NCBI RefSeq assembly: GCF_000340215.1
Contig: NW_006921535.1
Coordinates: forward strand, 3,706,596 to 3,770,595
Direction of reading: 5' to 3'
DNA from: Pseudocercospora fijiensis CIRAD86
Lineage: Eukaryota; Ascomycota; Dothideomycetes; Mycosphaerellales; Mycosphaerellaceae
Length of the DNA: 64,000 nucleotides
The notes under the pieces were generated by a model. It was not told where the DNA came from, ran no database searches, and worked only from the letters and a program-made list of their open reading frames with translations. Positions within the stretch are counted from its first letter, which is position 1, and every line of letters starts with the position of its first letter. The translations under genes were made by a program, and so were the position numbers. Of this stretch, positions 33,840 to 46,469 are shown in pieces.

Positions 33840-34597
33840 TATTATAGTAGCTGCCTAGAAAGCACCGATAAGTCCTATAAGCTAGCCGCTATGCTATAAA
33901 GTAATGTCGGATTTGAGTTGCCTTAGCAGTAGGGGCCCCTAGCGAAGCAGGTCGCCTAGTTAGCCTAGGTCGCCTAGGTCGCCTAGGTCGCCTAGGTCGC
34001 CTAGGTCGCCTAGTTAGCCGCCTATTTAGCCGTATAACGTAATATCTTAGGGACTCCCGCAGAGGCCGTATATAGTAGAACAATACGTTATATATTAATA
34101 TACGAACGATAGGACTGCACTAAACTACGCGTATATATATACGGACGATAGCAAGTAAGATATATAGAGTCGTAGGACAGATCCGAGTAGTAGGAAGGAA
34201 CTAGAAGATAGGGAAGAGCTAGGAGAAATATGTTTGCTTAAAAGCGATTAAACGAGTTCGTATACGCGCGCCGCGCAAGTTAGCTAGGAGATAAAGGCGC
34301 TACGAGATAGCGGATAAGCGGGATACGCGCGCGCGCACTTAGCGCGCAAGGAAGGACCTAAAAGTAGAGGTTTGCTAAGAAGCTAGCAAGTAGGATATAC
34401 GTACTTACGCTTACGCGTCGGACGCGCTAGACGGCCGTAGGGCGGAATACTAAGGAAGGGGCTCTCCCTCTAAGGTACCCTTCTTCCTTTCTTCGCAGTT
34501 TGTCTTATACAGATAGTAGCTATATTAATTTAGTGCTCCCTTTAGTTTAGTTTAAAGTTTCGTATATATTTTTACTACTTAGCTACCGACCCTTATA
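33840..34597 (+). repeat. 5' LTR of gypsy B (758 bp)
   Basis: Starts TATTATAG and ends CCCTTATA, both termini being TG...CA changed to TA...TA. It differs from the 740-bp 3' LTR mainly by two extra copies of a 9-bp CCTAGGTCG unit (about 33,964-34,010) and scattered transitions. A TATATATATACGGACGATAGC segment is conserved in both LTRs. The 3'-most stretch before gag (34,598 on) would hold the primer-binding site, which I cannot assign to a tRNA. Confidence 0.92.
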
Positions 34598-34629
34598 TTA
34601 CGAACTGCCTTAAAAAACGCCTCTATTAA

Positions 34630-35896
34630 GATAGACACGCCCGACGAATGGATTTAAAATATAAGACCTAACGAAGTACCCGATTTTTTAAGCTTAGTAT
34701 AGAATGAAATCCCCGCTACGCGCGAATAGCTAGACTACGCCTACGCTACCGACCCGGAACTGCTCGCTAACCTACTTAAGGCTTATAAAGATGCTACTCG
34801 TTTCCTCTCGGTCTCCCGTACTAGCCTTAGTACGGCTCTTAGCGACGCGAATGCTTCTATCGCGGAAAAAGAAGACGAGGTAGGCCGCCTCTAGTCGTAG
34901 CTCGCCTCTACTCGCCTAGGCGCCGCGGTACCTGCCTCTTACCTATTTATACCTACTTCGAACAAGAGTAAGAAGCTAAGCGACCCCGAACGCTTTACCG
35001 GTAAGCGTAAAGTATACGAAGAATTTAAGATATAGGTTAAGATCCGCTTTCTCGCTAACGCCGACTACTATCCGACTAAAGCCTTAAAGACCGGATTTAT
35101 GTTTTCTCTACTCGGTAGCTCCGCCCTCGATTCCTACTATAGCCTTTTAGAAAATATAGAAACAACTATAACGGCTACTATCTAGAAGGCCCTCGACGCT
35201 AGTTTCGGCGACCCCGACCGTAAGCAAACTACGCGCCTAAACTTAGACAAACTTAAGCAAGTAAATAAGACCTACTAAGAGTACTATACCGCCTTCTAAT
35301 ACGAGATTAGGTACGCCGAATACCCCCCGGACGTCGCTAAGTGGATCTTAGTGCGCGGCCTTAGCGAAGAAATAATACTATAAGTCCGCGATAAGGATAC
35401 AGAGAATCTAAATATTACCGAACTGTACGCCTTGCTTACGTATATCGATAATACGACTCGAAACTTCGCGAAAATTATCGCTAACCGCGGAGGCGCCTAT
35501 ACGAATGCCGGTCGCTTTACGTCGCTGTTCGCTACGCTACTATCGAAGTTATAGACAGCTTAGACGCCGGCTTTAGCACTAGCTCTAGCTATAGCCCTAA
35601 TACCGCTAGGCGCCTAGCCTACCGCCGATCCGATAGATTTAAGCGCTGCCTCGCTCGGCGCCCGTCTACGCGCGCCCCTAGTAAATAGTAAGCTTTCGAA
35701 AGAAGAGAAGTAGCGTCGCCGTACGGTAGAAGAATATATCTACTACGGAGTAAAAGGATATATTGCTCGCCTCTACCTGTCTCTCGTCGGCCGGCTAAAT
35801 ACGCTAACGATATAGCGAGTCGCCGCCGCGAATGTTACGACTCTAGATACGCCTTTACTAGCTAGCGCTACTCCGAGCGGCTAGGGAAAAGCTTGA
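34630..35896 (+). pseudogene. gypsy B gag remnant
   Basis: One frame runs from about 34,630 to TGA at 35,894-35,896. The capsid-like part (about 34,960-35,480) shows KLSDPERFTGKRK, FGDPDRK and YPPDVAKW-type gag motifs. A zinc knuckle at 35,735-35,776 has exact CX2CX4HX4C spacing, but the Cys and His positions are now Tyr, as expected from TGY-to-TAY and CAY-to-TAY. Other stops are lost Trp and Gln codons. The product would have formed the particle and bound RNA. It is inactive. Confidence 0.85.
35884..35890 (+). promoter_or_regulatory. Candidate -1 ribosomal frameshift site GGGAAAA (gag-pol of B)
   Basis: The heptamer fits X-XXY-YYZ in the gag frame (codons GGA AAA), lies two codons before the gag TGA, and pol is in the -1 frame from exactly this point. 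Seen directly: sequence, phase and frame relation. Function is inferred from other retroelements. Confidence 0.65.
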
Positions 35897-38800
35897 ACCT
35901 TATATATAGTCGCTTATAAGGTTCATTCGTTCTAAAACTAAGAGTATCTGCTACTACCTTCCCTTTCTCTAGCTCGGCTATAGAGAAAGAGTTAGTCTAC
36001 TAGCCTTTCGTAGTAGAAACGTTAATAGGAAATTAAAAGAAATTATTGAAAACTGTAGCTCTTATTAACAACGGCGCAACCGGCTACTCGTTTATAGATT
36101 ACGACTATACGAGAGAGCTCGGCTTAACGTTCTAAGACCTTACGTACGCTCGGGAGTTAGAAATGTTTAACGGTACGACCGCGGCCGCCGGCAAAGTAAC
36201 CTAGATCTGCTACTTATCTATTACTATCGGCCCGTATACCGAATATATTATGTTTTTCCTTACGAAACTCCCGAAGACTTACCCTATTATTTTTAATCTT
36301 CCTTAGCTTAAGAAGTATAACCCGGTTATCGACTAGGCCTCCGAATCTCTATCCTTTACGAGTAAGCATTACGCTAAGTACTACTTTAACGAATCTAGTT
36401 CTACCTCCGATACTCCCCGAGATCGTACTATATTCGCTATTAGCGCGGCTGCCTTCTCGCGTCTTACCCGCGACAAACGCACTTAGATCTTCGCTATAAT
36501 AATATAGGATATCGAGAAGGCTATCCGAAAGTTCGACGAAGAACCGACGGATCTAAGAATAAAACTACCGAAGGAGTATTAGCACCGACTCTACTAGTTT
36601 TCGAAGAAGAACGCCGATATTCTACTACCGTACCGGCTAGGTATCGACTATAAAATCGAGCTAATCGACGGTAAGCTGCCGCTATACGGCCCTCTTTACT
36701 CGATGTCTCGAGATAAGCTCCTCGTACTAAAGAAATACCTAGAAGACAACCTATAAAAGGGCTTTATCCGCCCTAGTTCCTCCGAAGCAGCCGTACTAGT
36801 TATATTTGCCCGGAAACCCGGCGGAGGTCTCCGTTTCTACGTAGACTACCGGGGCCTTAACGCGTTAACGAAAAAGAACCGCTACCTAATCCCTCTCGTA
36901 AACGAAACGCTCGAACGCCTTTCGAAGGCTCGCTAGTTTACTAAGCTCGACGTAATCGCCGCCTTTAACGCGATCCGTATTGCCGAGGGAGACGAATAGT
37001 TAATAGCCTTCCGAACCCGTTACGGCCTTTTTAAATACCTAGTCTTGCCGTTCGGGCTCTATAACGGACCTAGCACGTTCTAATTATATATTAACGATAC
37101 GCTTAAAGAATTCCTAGACGCCTTCGTCTCGGCGTATATAGACGATATCCTAATTTATAGTAAAACAAAAGCAGAACACTACGAACACATCGAAAAGGTA
37201 CTTTAGAAACTCGTAGAAGCTAGACTATATATCGATATCGATAAGTACGAATTCTATAAGTAAGAGGTGAAATTCCTCGGCCTTATTGTCTCTTTAGAAG
37301 GTATTCGAATGTATCCCGGCAAGATCGAAGCCGTACTAAACTAGGGAGTGCTACGAAACGTAAAAGAAGTCTAGGGCTTCCTCGGTTTTACTAACTTCTA
37401 CCGGAGATTTATACGGAATTTTAGCAGAATCGCCCGTCTACTTATAGCACTTACGCGGAAAGACGTTAAATTTAAATAGTTACCGGCCTATTAAGAAGCC
37501 TTCGACTAGTTATAGCAAAGTTTTACGACCGTACCGATCCTATAGTACTTCGACTTCGATAAAGAAACGCGCCTAGAAACCGATGCTTCCGACGGTATAA
37601 CTAGCGCTATTCTCCTTTAACGAACGACCCCGGAAGATGCGTAGCTGCCTATAGCCTACCTCTCTAAGAAAATGTCCTCCGCGGAATGCAATTACGACAT
37701 CTACGATAAGGAGCTCCTCGTAATCGTTAAGGCTTTCGAAGAATAGCGTCCGGAACTCGAAGGTTCTAAGTTACCGATCTAGGTTAGCTCGGATTACAAG
37801 AACCTTATCTACTTTCTTAAGAGCAAAATCCTTAGCCGTAGGTAGGTACGCTAGAGTAAGTTTCTTTCCCGGTTTAACTTCGTTATTTAGTATACGCCCG
37901 GCAAAGCAAACTTATAGGCCGACGTACTTACGAGGCGTAACGGAGACTCGCCCTTAGATCGAGGTCCGTAGCGTAAAGAACAGTCTATCCTTAAAGAGCA
38001 CAACCTTAGCTAGGAACTGTACGAGCTCCGTAGAACTCTACCGCGAGTACCCCGTACAACATTTAGAAATGCCCTCTACGTCCCGGATTTCGAAGATTTA
38101 CGCGACTAGATTATACGTTCCGCTTACAACCCTCTCGGAATAGCATATCCTAGTCGAGCTAAGATGTTATCTTAGCTCCGGAAGTAGTACTACTAGCCTA
38201 ATTTATACCGAGATGTCGACCGATTCGTTAAGAACTGCGTAGTATACCGTAGAGCGAAAGCAGATACGCGTAAGCCGTAAGGGCTACTAAAACCTCTTAA
38301 AGTCCCTCTACGACTATAGCAACACATTTTAATAGATTTCATTATAGACCTACCGAAAGGATCCGACTTTAACGGCCTCTAGTTTTAAAACATACTAGTC
38401 GTAGTTTACCGCCTTACGAAACGCAAGAAGGTATTAAATGCCCGTAGCCTAACCGTAAAGAATACGGCTTAGGTCTTCTACCGGGACGTATAGAAAGATA
38501 TAGGCCTACCTGAATTAATTTTATCTAATCGCGGCCCGAATTTCGTTACCCGTTTCTAGAAGCGCCTCTACGAACGATTGAAAATTTAAGCGCGCCTTTT
38601 AACGGCTTACTACCCGTAGACCGACGGCTAAACCGAACGGGCTAACGCGCAGATCGAGCAAATTATTAGGTGCTTCTACAATTACTACTAAAACGACTAG
38701 CTAAGATTAACGCCTTCTATTAAATTTGCTATTAACAATTAGGAGTCGGCTATAACTTAGACTACGCCGTTCTACGCCTCTACTAGATTTTACCCTCGAA

Positions 38801-39500
38801 CCGGTATAGAACTAATAGAGATCGAACTAGAGCCCCCGGCAAACGATCCGGAAAGAGACGCCGATGCCTTCGCTCTTTAAATAGCCTAGACCTACTAAGA
38901 GCTCTAGGACGAGATAAGGTATGCCTAAGAAGTATACGAGTACTACGCTAATTAGCGTAGACGCGCCGCGCTAGATTACTAGGTCGGAGATTACGTCTAC
39001 CTCGACTTACGATATATTAGAACTAACCGACCTTCGAAAAAGCTCGACTAGAAAAATCTAGGACCCTTCCGAATTATAAAGAAAATTGGTATATACGTAT
39101 ACGAACTAGATCTCCCCGAAAATCTTAACATTTACCCGGTTAAATACGTTATTAACCTAAGAACCGCCGGAGAAATCGCGGACCCCGAAGACATTTTGCC
39201 GATACCGGAAGCTACCGAGGCTACCGATTAGGCCGAAGACGAGCCGGAATCTGCCTTAGGTATAGTACGGGCGATTATCGGATAGAGCTTTAGTAACACA
39301 AATTTCGGAAATCTCAACCCTCCTAGGCTATAGGGAGAGGTATAATAGGAGGGGTACTTAGACGAGGATACGACTTAGGAACCTCTACGCTATATTATCT
39401 TCGCCCGCAAAGCAATCGAGGAATTCCTACGAGACTATACCGACTATACGATAATAGAAGGAGCTGTCCTAGAACATTTTCTCTAAGAAGCGTATAAATA
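35884..39500 (+). pseudogene. gypsy B pol remnant: protease, RT, RNase H, integrase
   Basis: In the -1 frame from gag. Protease at about 36,050-36,120 (ALINNGATGYSFID, where the catalytic Asp-Ser/Thr-Gly now reads NNG). Reverse transcriptase at about 36,650-37,250 ([21 protein letters not shown] and the catalytic YIDDILIYS at about 37,135-37,160). RNase H at about 37,560-37,800 (ETDASDG). Integrase at about 38,100-38,800, with the first core Asp in IDFIIDLP near 38,335. The C-terminal region near 39,340-39,385 resembles a chromodomain edge (EGYLDEDTT, then EP). Almost all interruptions are TAG or TAA from Trp/Gln codons. It is inactive. Confidence 0.88.
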
Positions 39501-39595
39501 GAATTTAGATTAAGGTCTCCGACCCGAACTAGGACAAGAACACTAGTACCTATTATATACGGACCTCCTTTAGCGTCGTAGGAACTCCGCGTAGA

Positions 39596-39607
39596 ACGAG
39601 GGGGGGG
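39596..39607 (+). other. Polypurine tract of gypsy B
   Basis: GAACGAGGGGGGGG-type purine run ending four bases before the 3' LTR, the expected place for the plus-strand primer. Confidence 0.7.
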
Positions 39608-39611
39608 CTAC

Positions 39612-40351
39612 TATTATAGTAGCTGCCTAGAAAGTACCGACAAGTCCTATAAGCTAGCCGCTATACTATAAAGTAATGTCGGATTTAAGTTGCCTTAGTA
39701 GTAGAGGCCCCTAGCGAAGCAGGTCGCCTAGTTAGCCTAGGTCGCCTAGGTCGCCTAGGTCGCCTAGTTAGCCGCCTATTTAGCCGTATAACGTAACATC
39801 TTAGGGACTCCCGCAGAGGCCGTATATAGTAGAACAATACGTTATATATTAATATACGAACGACGGGACTGCACTAAACTACGCGTATATATATACGGAC
39901 GATAGCAAGTAAGATATATAGAGTCGTAGGACAGATCCGAGTAGTAGGAAGGAACCGGAAGATAGGGAAGAGCTAGGAGAAACATATTTGCTTAAGAGCG
40001 ATTAAACGAGTTTGTATACGCGCGCCGCGTAAGTTAGCTAGGAGATAAAGGCGCTACGAGATAGCGGATAAGCGGGATACGCGCGCGCGCGCTTAGCGCG
40101 CAAGGAAGGACCTAAAGGCAGAGGTTTGCTAAGAAGCTAGCAAGCAGGATATACGTACTTACGCTTACGCGTCGGACGCGCTAGACGGCCGTAGGGCGGA
40201 ATACTAAGGAAGGGGCTCTCCCTCTAAGGCACCCTTCTTCCTTTCTTCGCAGTTCGTCTTATATAGATAGCAGCTATATTAATTTAGTGCTCCCTTTAGT
40301 TTAGTTTAAAGTTTCGTATATATTTTTACTACTTAGCTACCGACCCTTATA
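39612..40351 (+). repeat. 3' LTR of gypsy B (740 bp)
   Basis: Partner of 33,840-34,597, with three rather than five CCTAGGTCG units at about 39,737-39,766. The 18-bp length difference is fully explained by this. Confidence 0.92.
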
Positions 40352-41209
40352 CTTCCGAGGGTTATTATTCTTATTGTTCGTAGTTTCGCTAGCCCTAATT
40401 AGCTAGGTTTAGTAGCCTTTAAGTGTCAATCTTATCTTATCTTTTCAAAAAACATAGCTCGTCTAGTTTCTATAGGTAAAGGCTATTATAAGTATAGTAG
40501 TAGAGGTTCGCCTCGCTTAAAGGGTCGGAAAGATTAAGGAGTAACCTATTGTCCGCAAGATCGACTCTAGCTAGCTTAGCTCTATAGTTTTGCCCTTAGT
40601 TAGTTAATCTATTAAGTTACTCAATCCTTTTAAGCCTTAATATTTTAACTTAGCCTTAAAGTTTTAATTAAAGTTTTAATTAAAGGTGCCTTAGGCTCGT
40701 AGTATAGGTAAGGTTATATCTATAGGCGTAGTAATAATAGTAAGTAATATTAATAATAGCGGCGCTAGTCGTCTTAGCGCTAACTTTACCTTGCTTCCGA
40801 TTTCCTTCCTCGACTAATAATATACTCCGTAATACCGTTACTAATATAGCCGCGCTAGCTATGTCGCCCTTTAGTATAAGCGTAACGCTATCGTTACTAT
40901 TATTATTACTAATACTATTCGCCTACGCGCGCGCGCCGCCTCTATCGACCGCCTAGGCCTTAGGCCTCGATAGGACGTAGAAACAAGAGGGGCGCTAAGA
41001 GGAGGGTCTTATAGGGTACGCTAGTAAAGAGGTAGATTCCTTAAAAGAGTAGGCGAGTAGTTAATAGTTATAGTACGCTCGTTAGTACTCGTTGCGCGTT
41101 CGTTATCGTAGTGTAGTCTTATTGTTCTTTGCTAATAATTGCTTGCCTCTAATTAGTTAGCTTAATAGCACCCTAGGGGTAGCATTGTTCCTAGACCTTT
41201 CTAGTAACA
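40352..41209 (-). other. 3' spacer of gypsy A3, part adjacent to pol
   Basis: Inverted match to A0 positions of about 2,069-2,950, starting with the second CTTCC. It contains the GCGCGCGCG run near 40,930 and no recognised gene. Confidence 0.7.
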
Positions 41210-44200
41210 TTATAGGCCCTTAGCCTTCTTCTTGTTCTTTACGCTAGTCTAATACTTATCTAACAACTCGGTTATGTCCTTAAAGGAGTCTTTAGCTTCC
41301 TATAAGTCCTATTCTAGTAAATAGCCCTACTATCTTAGCAGGTACTCCTTCTTGCCTTACCTAGTCCGGTGCTTTAGGATACGTTCTATAGACTATAGCT
41401 CTTTACTATTAGCTAAGACTTCTTCTAACTTAGTAGGCGCTTTATTTCCTTTACGCTAGTAGTATAGTTTAAGGAGGGATACGTAGAAGGTGTTATAGAT
41501 AGTATAATAAGATAGAAGCTATAACTAATAGGCCTATACGGAGGAGCCCTTAACTTCTCGAATGCGGAATAGGCTAATGTATCTTAGTGCGAGCTTGGGC
41601 CTTGTTTTGCTATTAGGTAATAGGTGTTTACGGATGCGGAGGTTCTTCGTGCTTAGTATAACTATATCGCCTTGCTTAAAGGTTATTAGCGTATAGTGTT
41701 TGTTATAGTAGGCCTTCTAATAGGCCTAGGCCTTTGCTAGTTTATTAGCTATCTTAGCGTGAATTTCTCGTATCTTTTGAACCCTCTTAATAGCTGCTAG
41801 TATCTCTAGTACTTAACGCGCTTCCCTTTCCTTACGCTCGGCCTCGAGCGATAGTAGGTCTTATAGTATAGTAGCATTCTAGCCTATTATAGCTATATAT
41901 AGTAATACCTTAGTCGATAAGTAGACACTATTATTGTATACGATTTTAGCTAGTTGTAGGAGGTTAACCTAGTCGTTAGGGTTCTCGTTAATGTAACTAC
42001 GTAGGTACTGCTATAGGGTAGCATTCTGCCTCTCTTGTTAACCGTTAGTCTATAGATAGAAGGCTATTAATAGCCGATGCTTTAGTCTTAGCTATAAGCA
42101 AATCTCGCTCTAATAGTAAGATATTAGTATCGATCTACGATCGGATACGATCCCCTTAGGGGTTCCCTAATAGGTATAGAAGATGTTAGTCTATAGCGCC
42201 TCTACTATATTAATAGCAGTCTAATCCTTGCGCGCCGGGATGTATCGAGCGCCTTTAGTAAATCGATCTACTACAATAAGGATAGTATTATATATATCCT
42301 TGCTGCCCCTACGCTTAGTAGGAGGAAGGCCTATAATAAAGTCTATTATAAGCTTAGCAAACGGCTTCCTAGGAACAGGAAGTGAAGACAACTCGCCGAA
42401 TAGTAAGTGCTTTAGTGCTTTAACTCGCTAGTATACTATATAGGTCTATATATACTCCTTTATATGCCGCTTACTATTTAGCTAGTAGTATATGCGCGAT
42501 AGTAGCTCGTGCGACCTCTCTATACTATAGTAACTAGCGAGCTTACTATTATAGTGCCTCTTTAAAAGCTCTTATCTAATCGATTGTTTAGCGGGGACAT
42601 AGTATCTGCCCTTAAACTTTAAGTAACCTTTATCGTCGATCGACTAATTACTCTTACTAGATCGAGTCGTTCGCCTACTTACAAGCCTATTAATACGGTT
42701 AATAGCAAAGGCGTCCCTCTACTAAGCACGTAATAGCTTATCTATAAACGATTAACTATCCCTATTTGTAAGGTTATTTAATAGCACCCTCGCTATTAAA
42801 CGAGGTACGTATTATATGTATCTAATAGTACTAGTAGCCGGAACTACTACAACCTCTTCTATAGTGCTATCGCTATATAGGCTATTACTATAGATAGCAA
42901 TGTCTTTAATCGAGTTATTATAGCTCGAGCGATCTACGTCCTTTCTAACGCGCACTAGAAGAACGATAACTCCGCTATAGTATTTGTTACCGCCGCGGGT
43001 CCGGAAGTCCGCTTATCCTACGCTTGCTTATTAACAATACGGGCTATAGCAATCTTATACTATAGGGTTGGAAACAATGAATTAATATATTAGGTCTCGC
43101 TATCGTAATTAGGTCGCCTCGATAGGCTATCGGTAGGGTTACTTACGCCTAGCCGGTATAATATATTAAAATCGAACCCGGCGAGGTAGACGGCCTATCT
43201 AGCCTATCGACCTATAACCCTAGTAACCTTAGTAATGCTACGGAGGTTGTTATAGTCTGTATAGACCTGTATTGTATATTAAGCCCTATCGAGGTAGTGC
43301 CTCTAATACTTAAAGGCCTCGATAATAGCTAGGAGCTCTTACTCGTAGGTCTCGTAGCGACGTTTAGTATTAATTATCTTCCTCGAGAAGAAGGCAATCG
43401 GGTGCTAGTAGGTGTTATTAGCCTGCTATAATATAATAGCTAATATAGCGAACTGTAAAGCGTTAGTCTTAATTCGGATCTATTTACTTAGTACGAAATA
43501 GTATAATAAGGGGACTTTAGTAAAGCGTTGTTTTAGACCGTTAAAAGCGGCTTGTGTTTTGTTAGTCTATTTGAACTCTCTAGACGGGTTAGCCTTAGTT
43601 TTAGTAAGCTTAGTTAGGGGCATTATATGTCGTAAATAGCTCTTAATAAAGCGACGATAGAAATTAGCGAAGCCGAGGAACGACTATAGTTCCTTAATTA
43701 ACGTAGGAATAGGCTATTTAGTAATAGTTTTGATCCGATTAGGATTAGCCTTAACACCCTCGGTTAATACGAGGAAGCTAAGGAAGGACACCTCTTTAGT
43801 AGCAAAGGTGTATTTAGAAGGCTTGCAATATAGGCTATAGGCTCGCAGGCGGTCGAGGACCTTGCGTACTACGGCCTAGTGTTCTATAATATTAGGTAAA
43901 TGTATATAAACTAGGATGTTATCTAGGTAAACTATATAGAGATAGTCTAATAGGCCTAAAAGGGCTCGATTAATATAGGACTAGAATGTTGCAGAGGCAT
44001 TAGCTAGGCTAAATAGCATAACTAAGTATTCGAAATAGCTATAGCGAGTACGGAAGGCTGTTTTCTATTCGTTACCCTTACGAATGCGGATACGATAGTA
44101 CGTATCCTTAATGTCTAGTATAGTATAGTAGTAAGCCCTAGAAAGGCGCCCGAGGGTCTTATTAATAAGGGGGAGTAGATAGCGGTCTTTAATAGTAATA

Positions 44201-45120
44201 GTATTAAGCCCGCGATAGTCGATATATAGGCGTAGGCTACTATCCTTCTTTAGTACAAACAGGATAGGTGCACTAGCAGGGCTATTACTATACCGAATTC
44301 GACTATTAGCTAGGTTTTCCTCTAGGTACTTACGCAATATAGTAAGCTCTCGCTTACTAAGGTTGTAGAGGGGACTAAAAGGAACCTCTTTGCCCTCTAT
44401 AATATTAATCTTATAATCCGTCTCTTTAAATATAGGCAATATCGATGCTAGGTAGTGTTTAAACATATCGATATAGGTCTCTCGGATAGGTTCTAGTATA
44501 CGAGCAAGCTAATTAGGATTATTAGGGGGCACAGGTTCATCGTTATTACTACCGAGTAGATCGGTAGTCGGATTAGCTAAGGCGGAGGCTAGTGTTAGGT
44601 TGCTAATAAACAGGACCCGGATATCGTTAGGGCACTCGCTAATATTAATATATTTAATGTCCTCTTTCCTAGCGATTCTAAATCGCTATTATTAACTGCC
44701 TAAGTCTATTACTATAGCATAGTACTTAAGAATAGGGTTGCTAATAACAATGTCGGATAGGAGGCTGTCTATGTCTACCGCGTAGGCAGTAAAATTTAGT
44801 AGGCGTTTATTTCCGAGGTCGTCTTTTAGAACTATAGGAACATAGTAGGCCCTATAGGTTAAGTACCGAGCGTTATTAAACTAAGCAAGGACTAGTATGT
44901 TAGTCCTAGGCAATTGTCGGAGGTCTAATTGCTTAGCTAAGCGATAGTTAATAAGGGCGCTAACTGAATTTCCGGGGTCTAGTATAACCTTTGCCTTATA
45001 GTTAGTATCGGGCCTAGATATAAGACAGGTACGTATAATAGCTAGCACAATGTCGATAGTCTTACGCCGCACAAGGCTAACAGTTAGTGCGGCGCTTACT
45101 CTTTTTTCGAAGGTTAGCCT
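41210..45120 (-). pseudogene. gypsy A3 pol remnant
   Basis: Read on the minus strand. Protease at 45,072-44,881 (KVILDPGNSVSALIN, the active-site triad altered to DPG). Reverse transcriptase at 44,466-43,700, the N-terminal half still open (YNLSKRELTILRKYLEENL, then LRLYIDYRGLNTITIKDRY and a TILDIKDTYYRIRI segment). RNase H tail at about 43,280-43,110, integrase HHCC and core at about 42,760-42,200, and chromodomain at about 41,400-41,240, ending at TAA 41,212-41,210. Small indels shift the frame between domains. Plus-strand open frames here are shadows. Confidence 0.85.
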
Positions 45121-46469
45121 ATAGGGGTAGCGTTAGCCGCTAAGAGGTACTTTCGGTATTTAGCGGAAGTACGATTAATTCGGGCCTAGTCCTTAGGTTT
45201 ATCGCATTAGCCTAGTAGATAGCTAGTGCTATTACAATTGAAGCACTTCAATCCGGTTAGTAGACTGCCGTAGCTATTGTTACTGTTGTTAGCTAAGCGG
45301 TTAGTATTATAAGGATACGAGTCCCTTCTACGGCCCCTATCGCGGCCTCCTCTATATAGCCGTCGGCTACGGCCCCTTCTACGGTCGTTATTACTGTTCC
45401 TATTGTTAGTATTATTATCTTAGTAGGAACCTTGATTTCCTCTGCGGCTACTACGGTTGCTACGGTTAGTACTAGCTAGTCGGATCCTTAATTCTAGTCG
45501 TTATTAGAGCTAGATAGCTCGTTCGGCTGTTTCCACCTCGACTATAAATTAAATACGTATTAGGTTAGCCTGTTTAAATATACGGCGACGGTCTAATTCG
45601 AGGATAAGCTCCTATCTAAGTTTTAGGCGTATCTCGGAGATCTATATAGAATTAGTCTTAGGCGGAAGGTCGTCTTTAAGGGTTTTTAAATAGGCCTCGA
45701 ATAAGCGAGCCGATTGATTAGTCTTCTGTTTAGCTCGAAGATATAGGTCCTAAGCATATTATTGCCTTAGTATAGGGTTTCTAAGGGTATCTAGTATAAT
45801 GGTTTTATAGGTCTGCTACTAAACAGCGGTTTAATTATCGAGGGAATCGAAGTAGTTATCCTATATACGCTTTAGGTCGCTATTGATATACTATATAGCG
45901 TATACGACTAAGGAATAGTCGTCTAGTAGCGCTCTTAGTGCGTTGCGCTAGTTGAGTTTACAGTTACGAATGTAGTCGTTATACTACTTTCGACTAGATC
46001 CGTTAAATATGGTATAGTCCTTAAGTTTAGCGTCCTTCTTTTAGATAGGTAGTAAAGAAGGTCCCGCTATTAGTTTAGTTGTCGGGGCTTCCTAAAGGCG
46101 ACGGAGCTCGAGGAGATCATCCTTTAGCTATTATTCTTAACGTAGGGCAGTAAGCCTATTTTAAGTAGCTTCTTAAAGTCTCCCTAATAGTTAAGGGCTA
46201 AAGGCTAGTTAGCTATATCGTCGATTAACAATATTGTTAAGAATGTCGTTAATAGGCAACTCTAGGTCGTTACCTAGAATTATAGGTTCTTCTTTAGTAG
46301 GCTCTCTAGCAGGCTCTTTAGTAGGAGGCACTTTAGTAGGTGCTCTAGTAGGCACTTTAGTAGGCACTTTAGTAGGCACTGTACTACTAGCATTGTCGTT
46401 GCTAGCGCTGCTAGCGGCGCCGCGATTGTTGTGTCGTAATAAGCCGGCTATTATAATAAGGGGTAGCAC
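45096..46469 (-). pseudogene. gypsy A3 gag remnant
   Basis: An ATG at 46,469-46,467 opens an 86-codon stretch with a Pro/Thr/Lys-rich tandem region (PTKVPTKVPTRAPTK) followed by LPINDILNNIV. Further down, the capsid-like part is stopped by TAG. Near the C-terminus (45,245-45,206) CFNC, four residues, Tyr for His, four residues, Cys gives a zinc knuckle. The gag frame ends TCG AAA AAA GAG TAA at 45,096. An Arg/Asn/Gly-rich segment lies between capsid and knuckle (about 45,300-45,500). Confidence 0.75.
45102..45108 (-). promoter_or_regulatory. Candidate -1 slip site GAAAAAA (gag-pol of family A)
   Basis: A run of six A on the minus strand, two codons before the gag stop; pol (protease frame) is in the -1 frame. 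The same CGAAAAAAG is intact in A2 (25,066-25,073) and A4 (51,208-51,215) despite surrounding divergence. It is not a perfect X-XXY-YYZ because the first base is G. Confidence 0.5.

Larger units (their letters stand above)
33840..40351 (+). mobile_element. Ty3/gypsy element B, complete structure, innermost layer
   Basis: 6,512 bp with LTRs 33,840-34,597 and 39,612-40,351, target duplication CTTCC, gag and pol in overlapping frames and a G-rich polypurine tract. It is unrelated in LTR sequence to family A. Coding sequence is collinear except for Trp/Gln-to-stop, Cys-to-Tyr and His-to-Tyr changes, so it can be read domain by domain. As the innermost insertion it is younger than A3 and A4. Confidence 0.93.

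Noticed and set aside
33889..34083. 64-codon minus-strand open frame rich in Arg-Arg-Pro
   Set aside because: It is produced by the 9-bp CCTAGGTCG tandem unit inside the gypsy B LTR.
42228..42431. Plus-strand open frame of 67 codons
   Set aside because: It is the shadow of the minus-strand integrase core of A3; the complementary frame carries the IIVDRF and GSKDI motifs.
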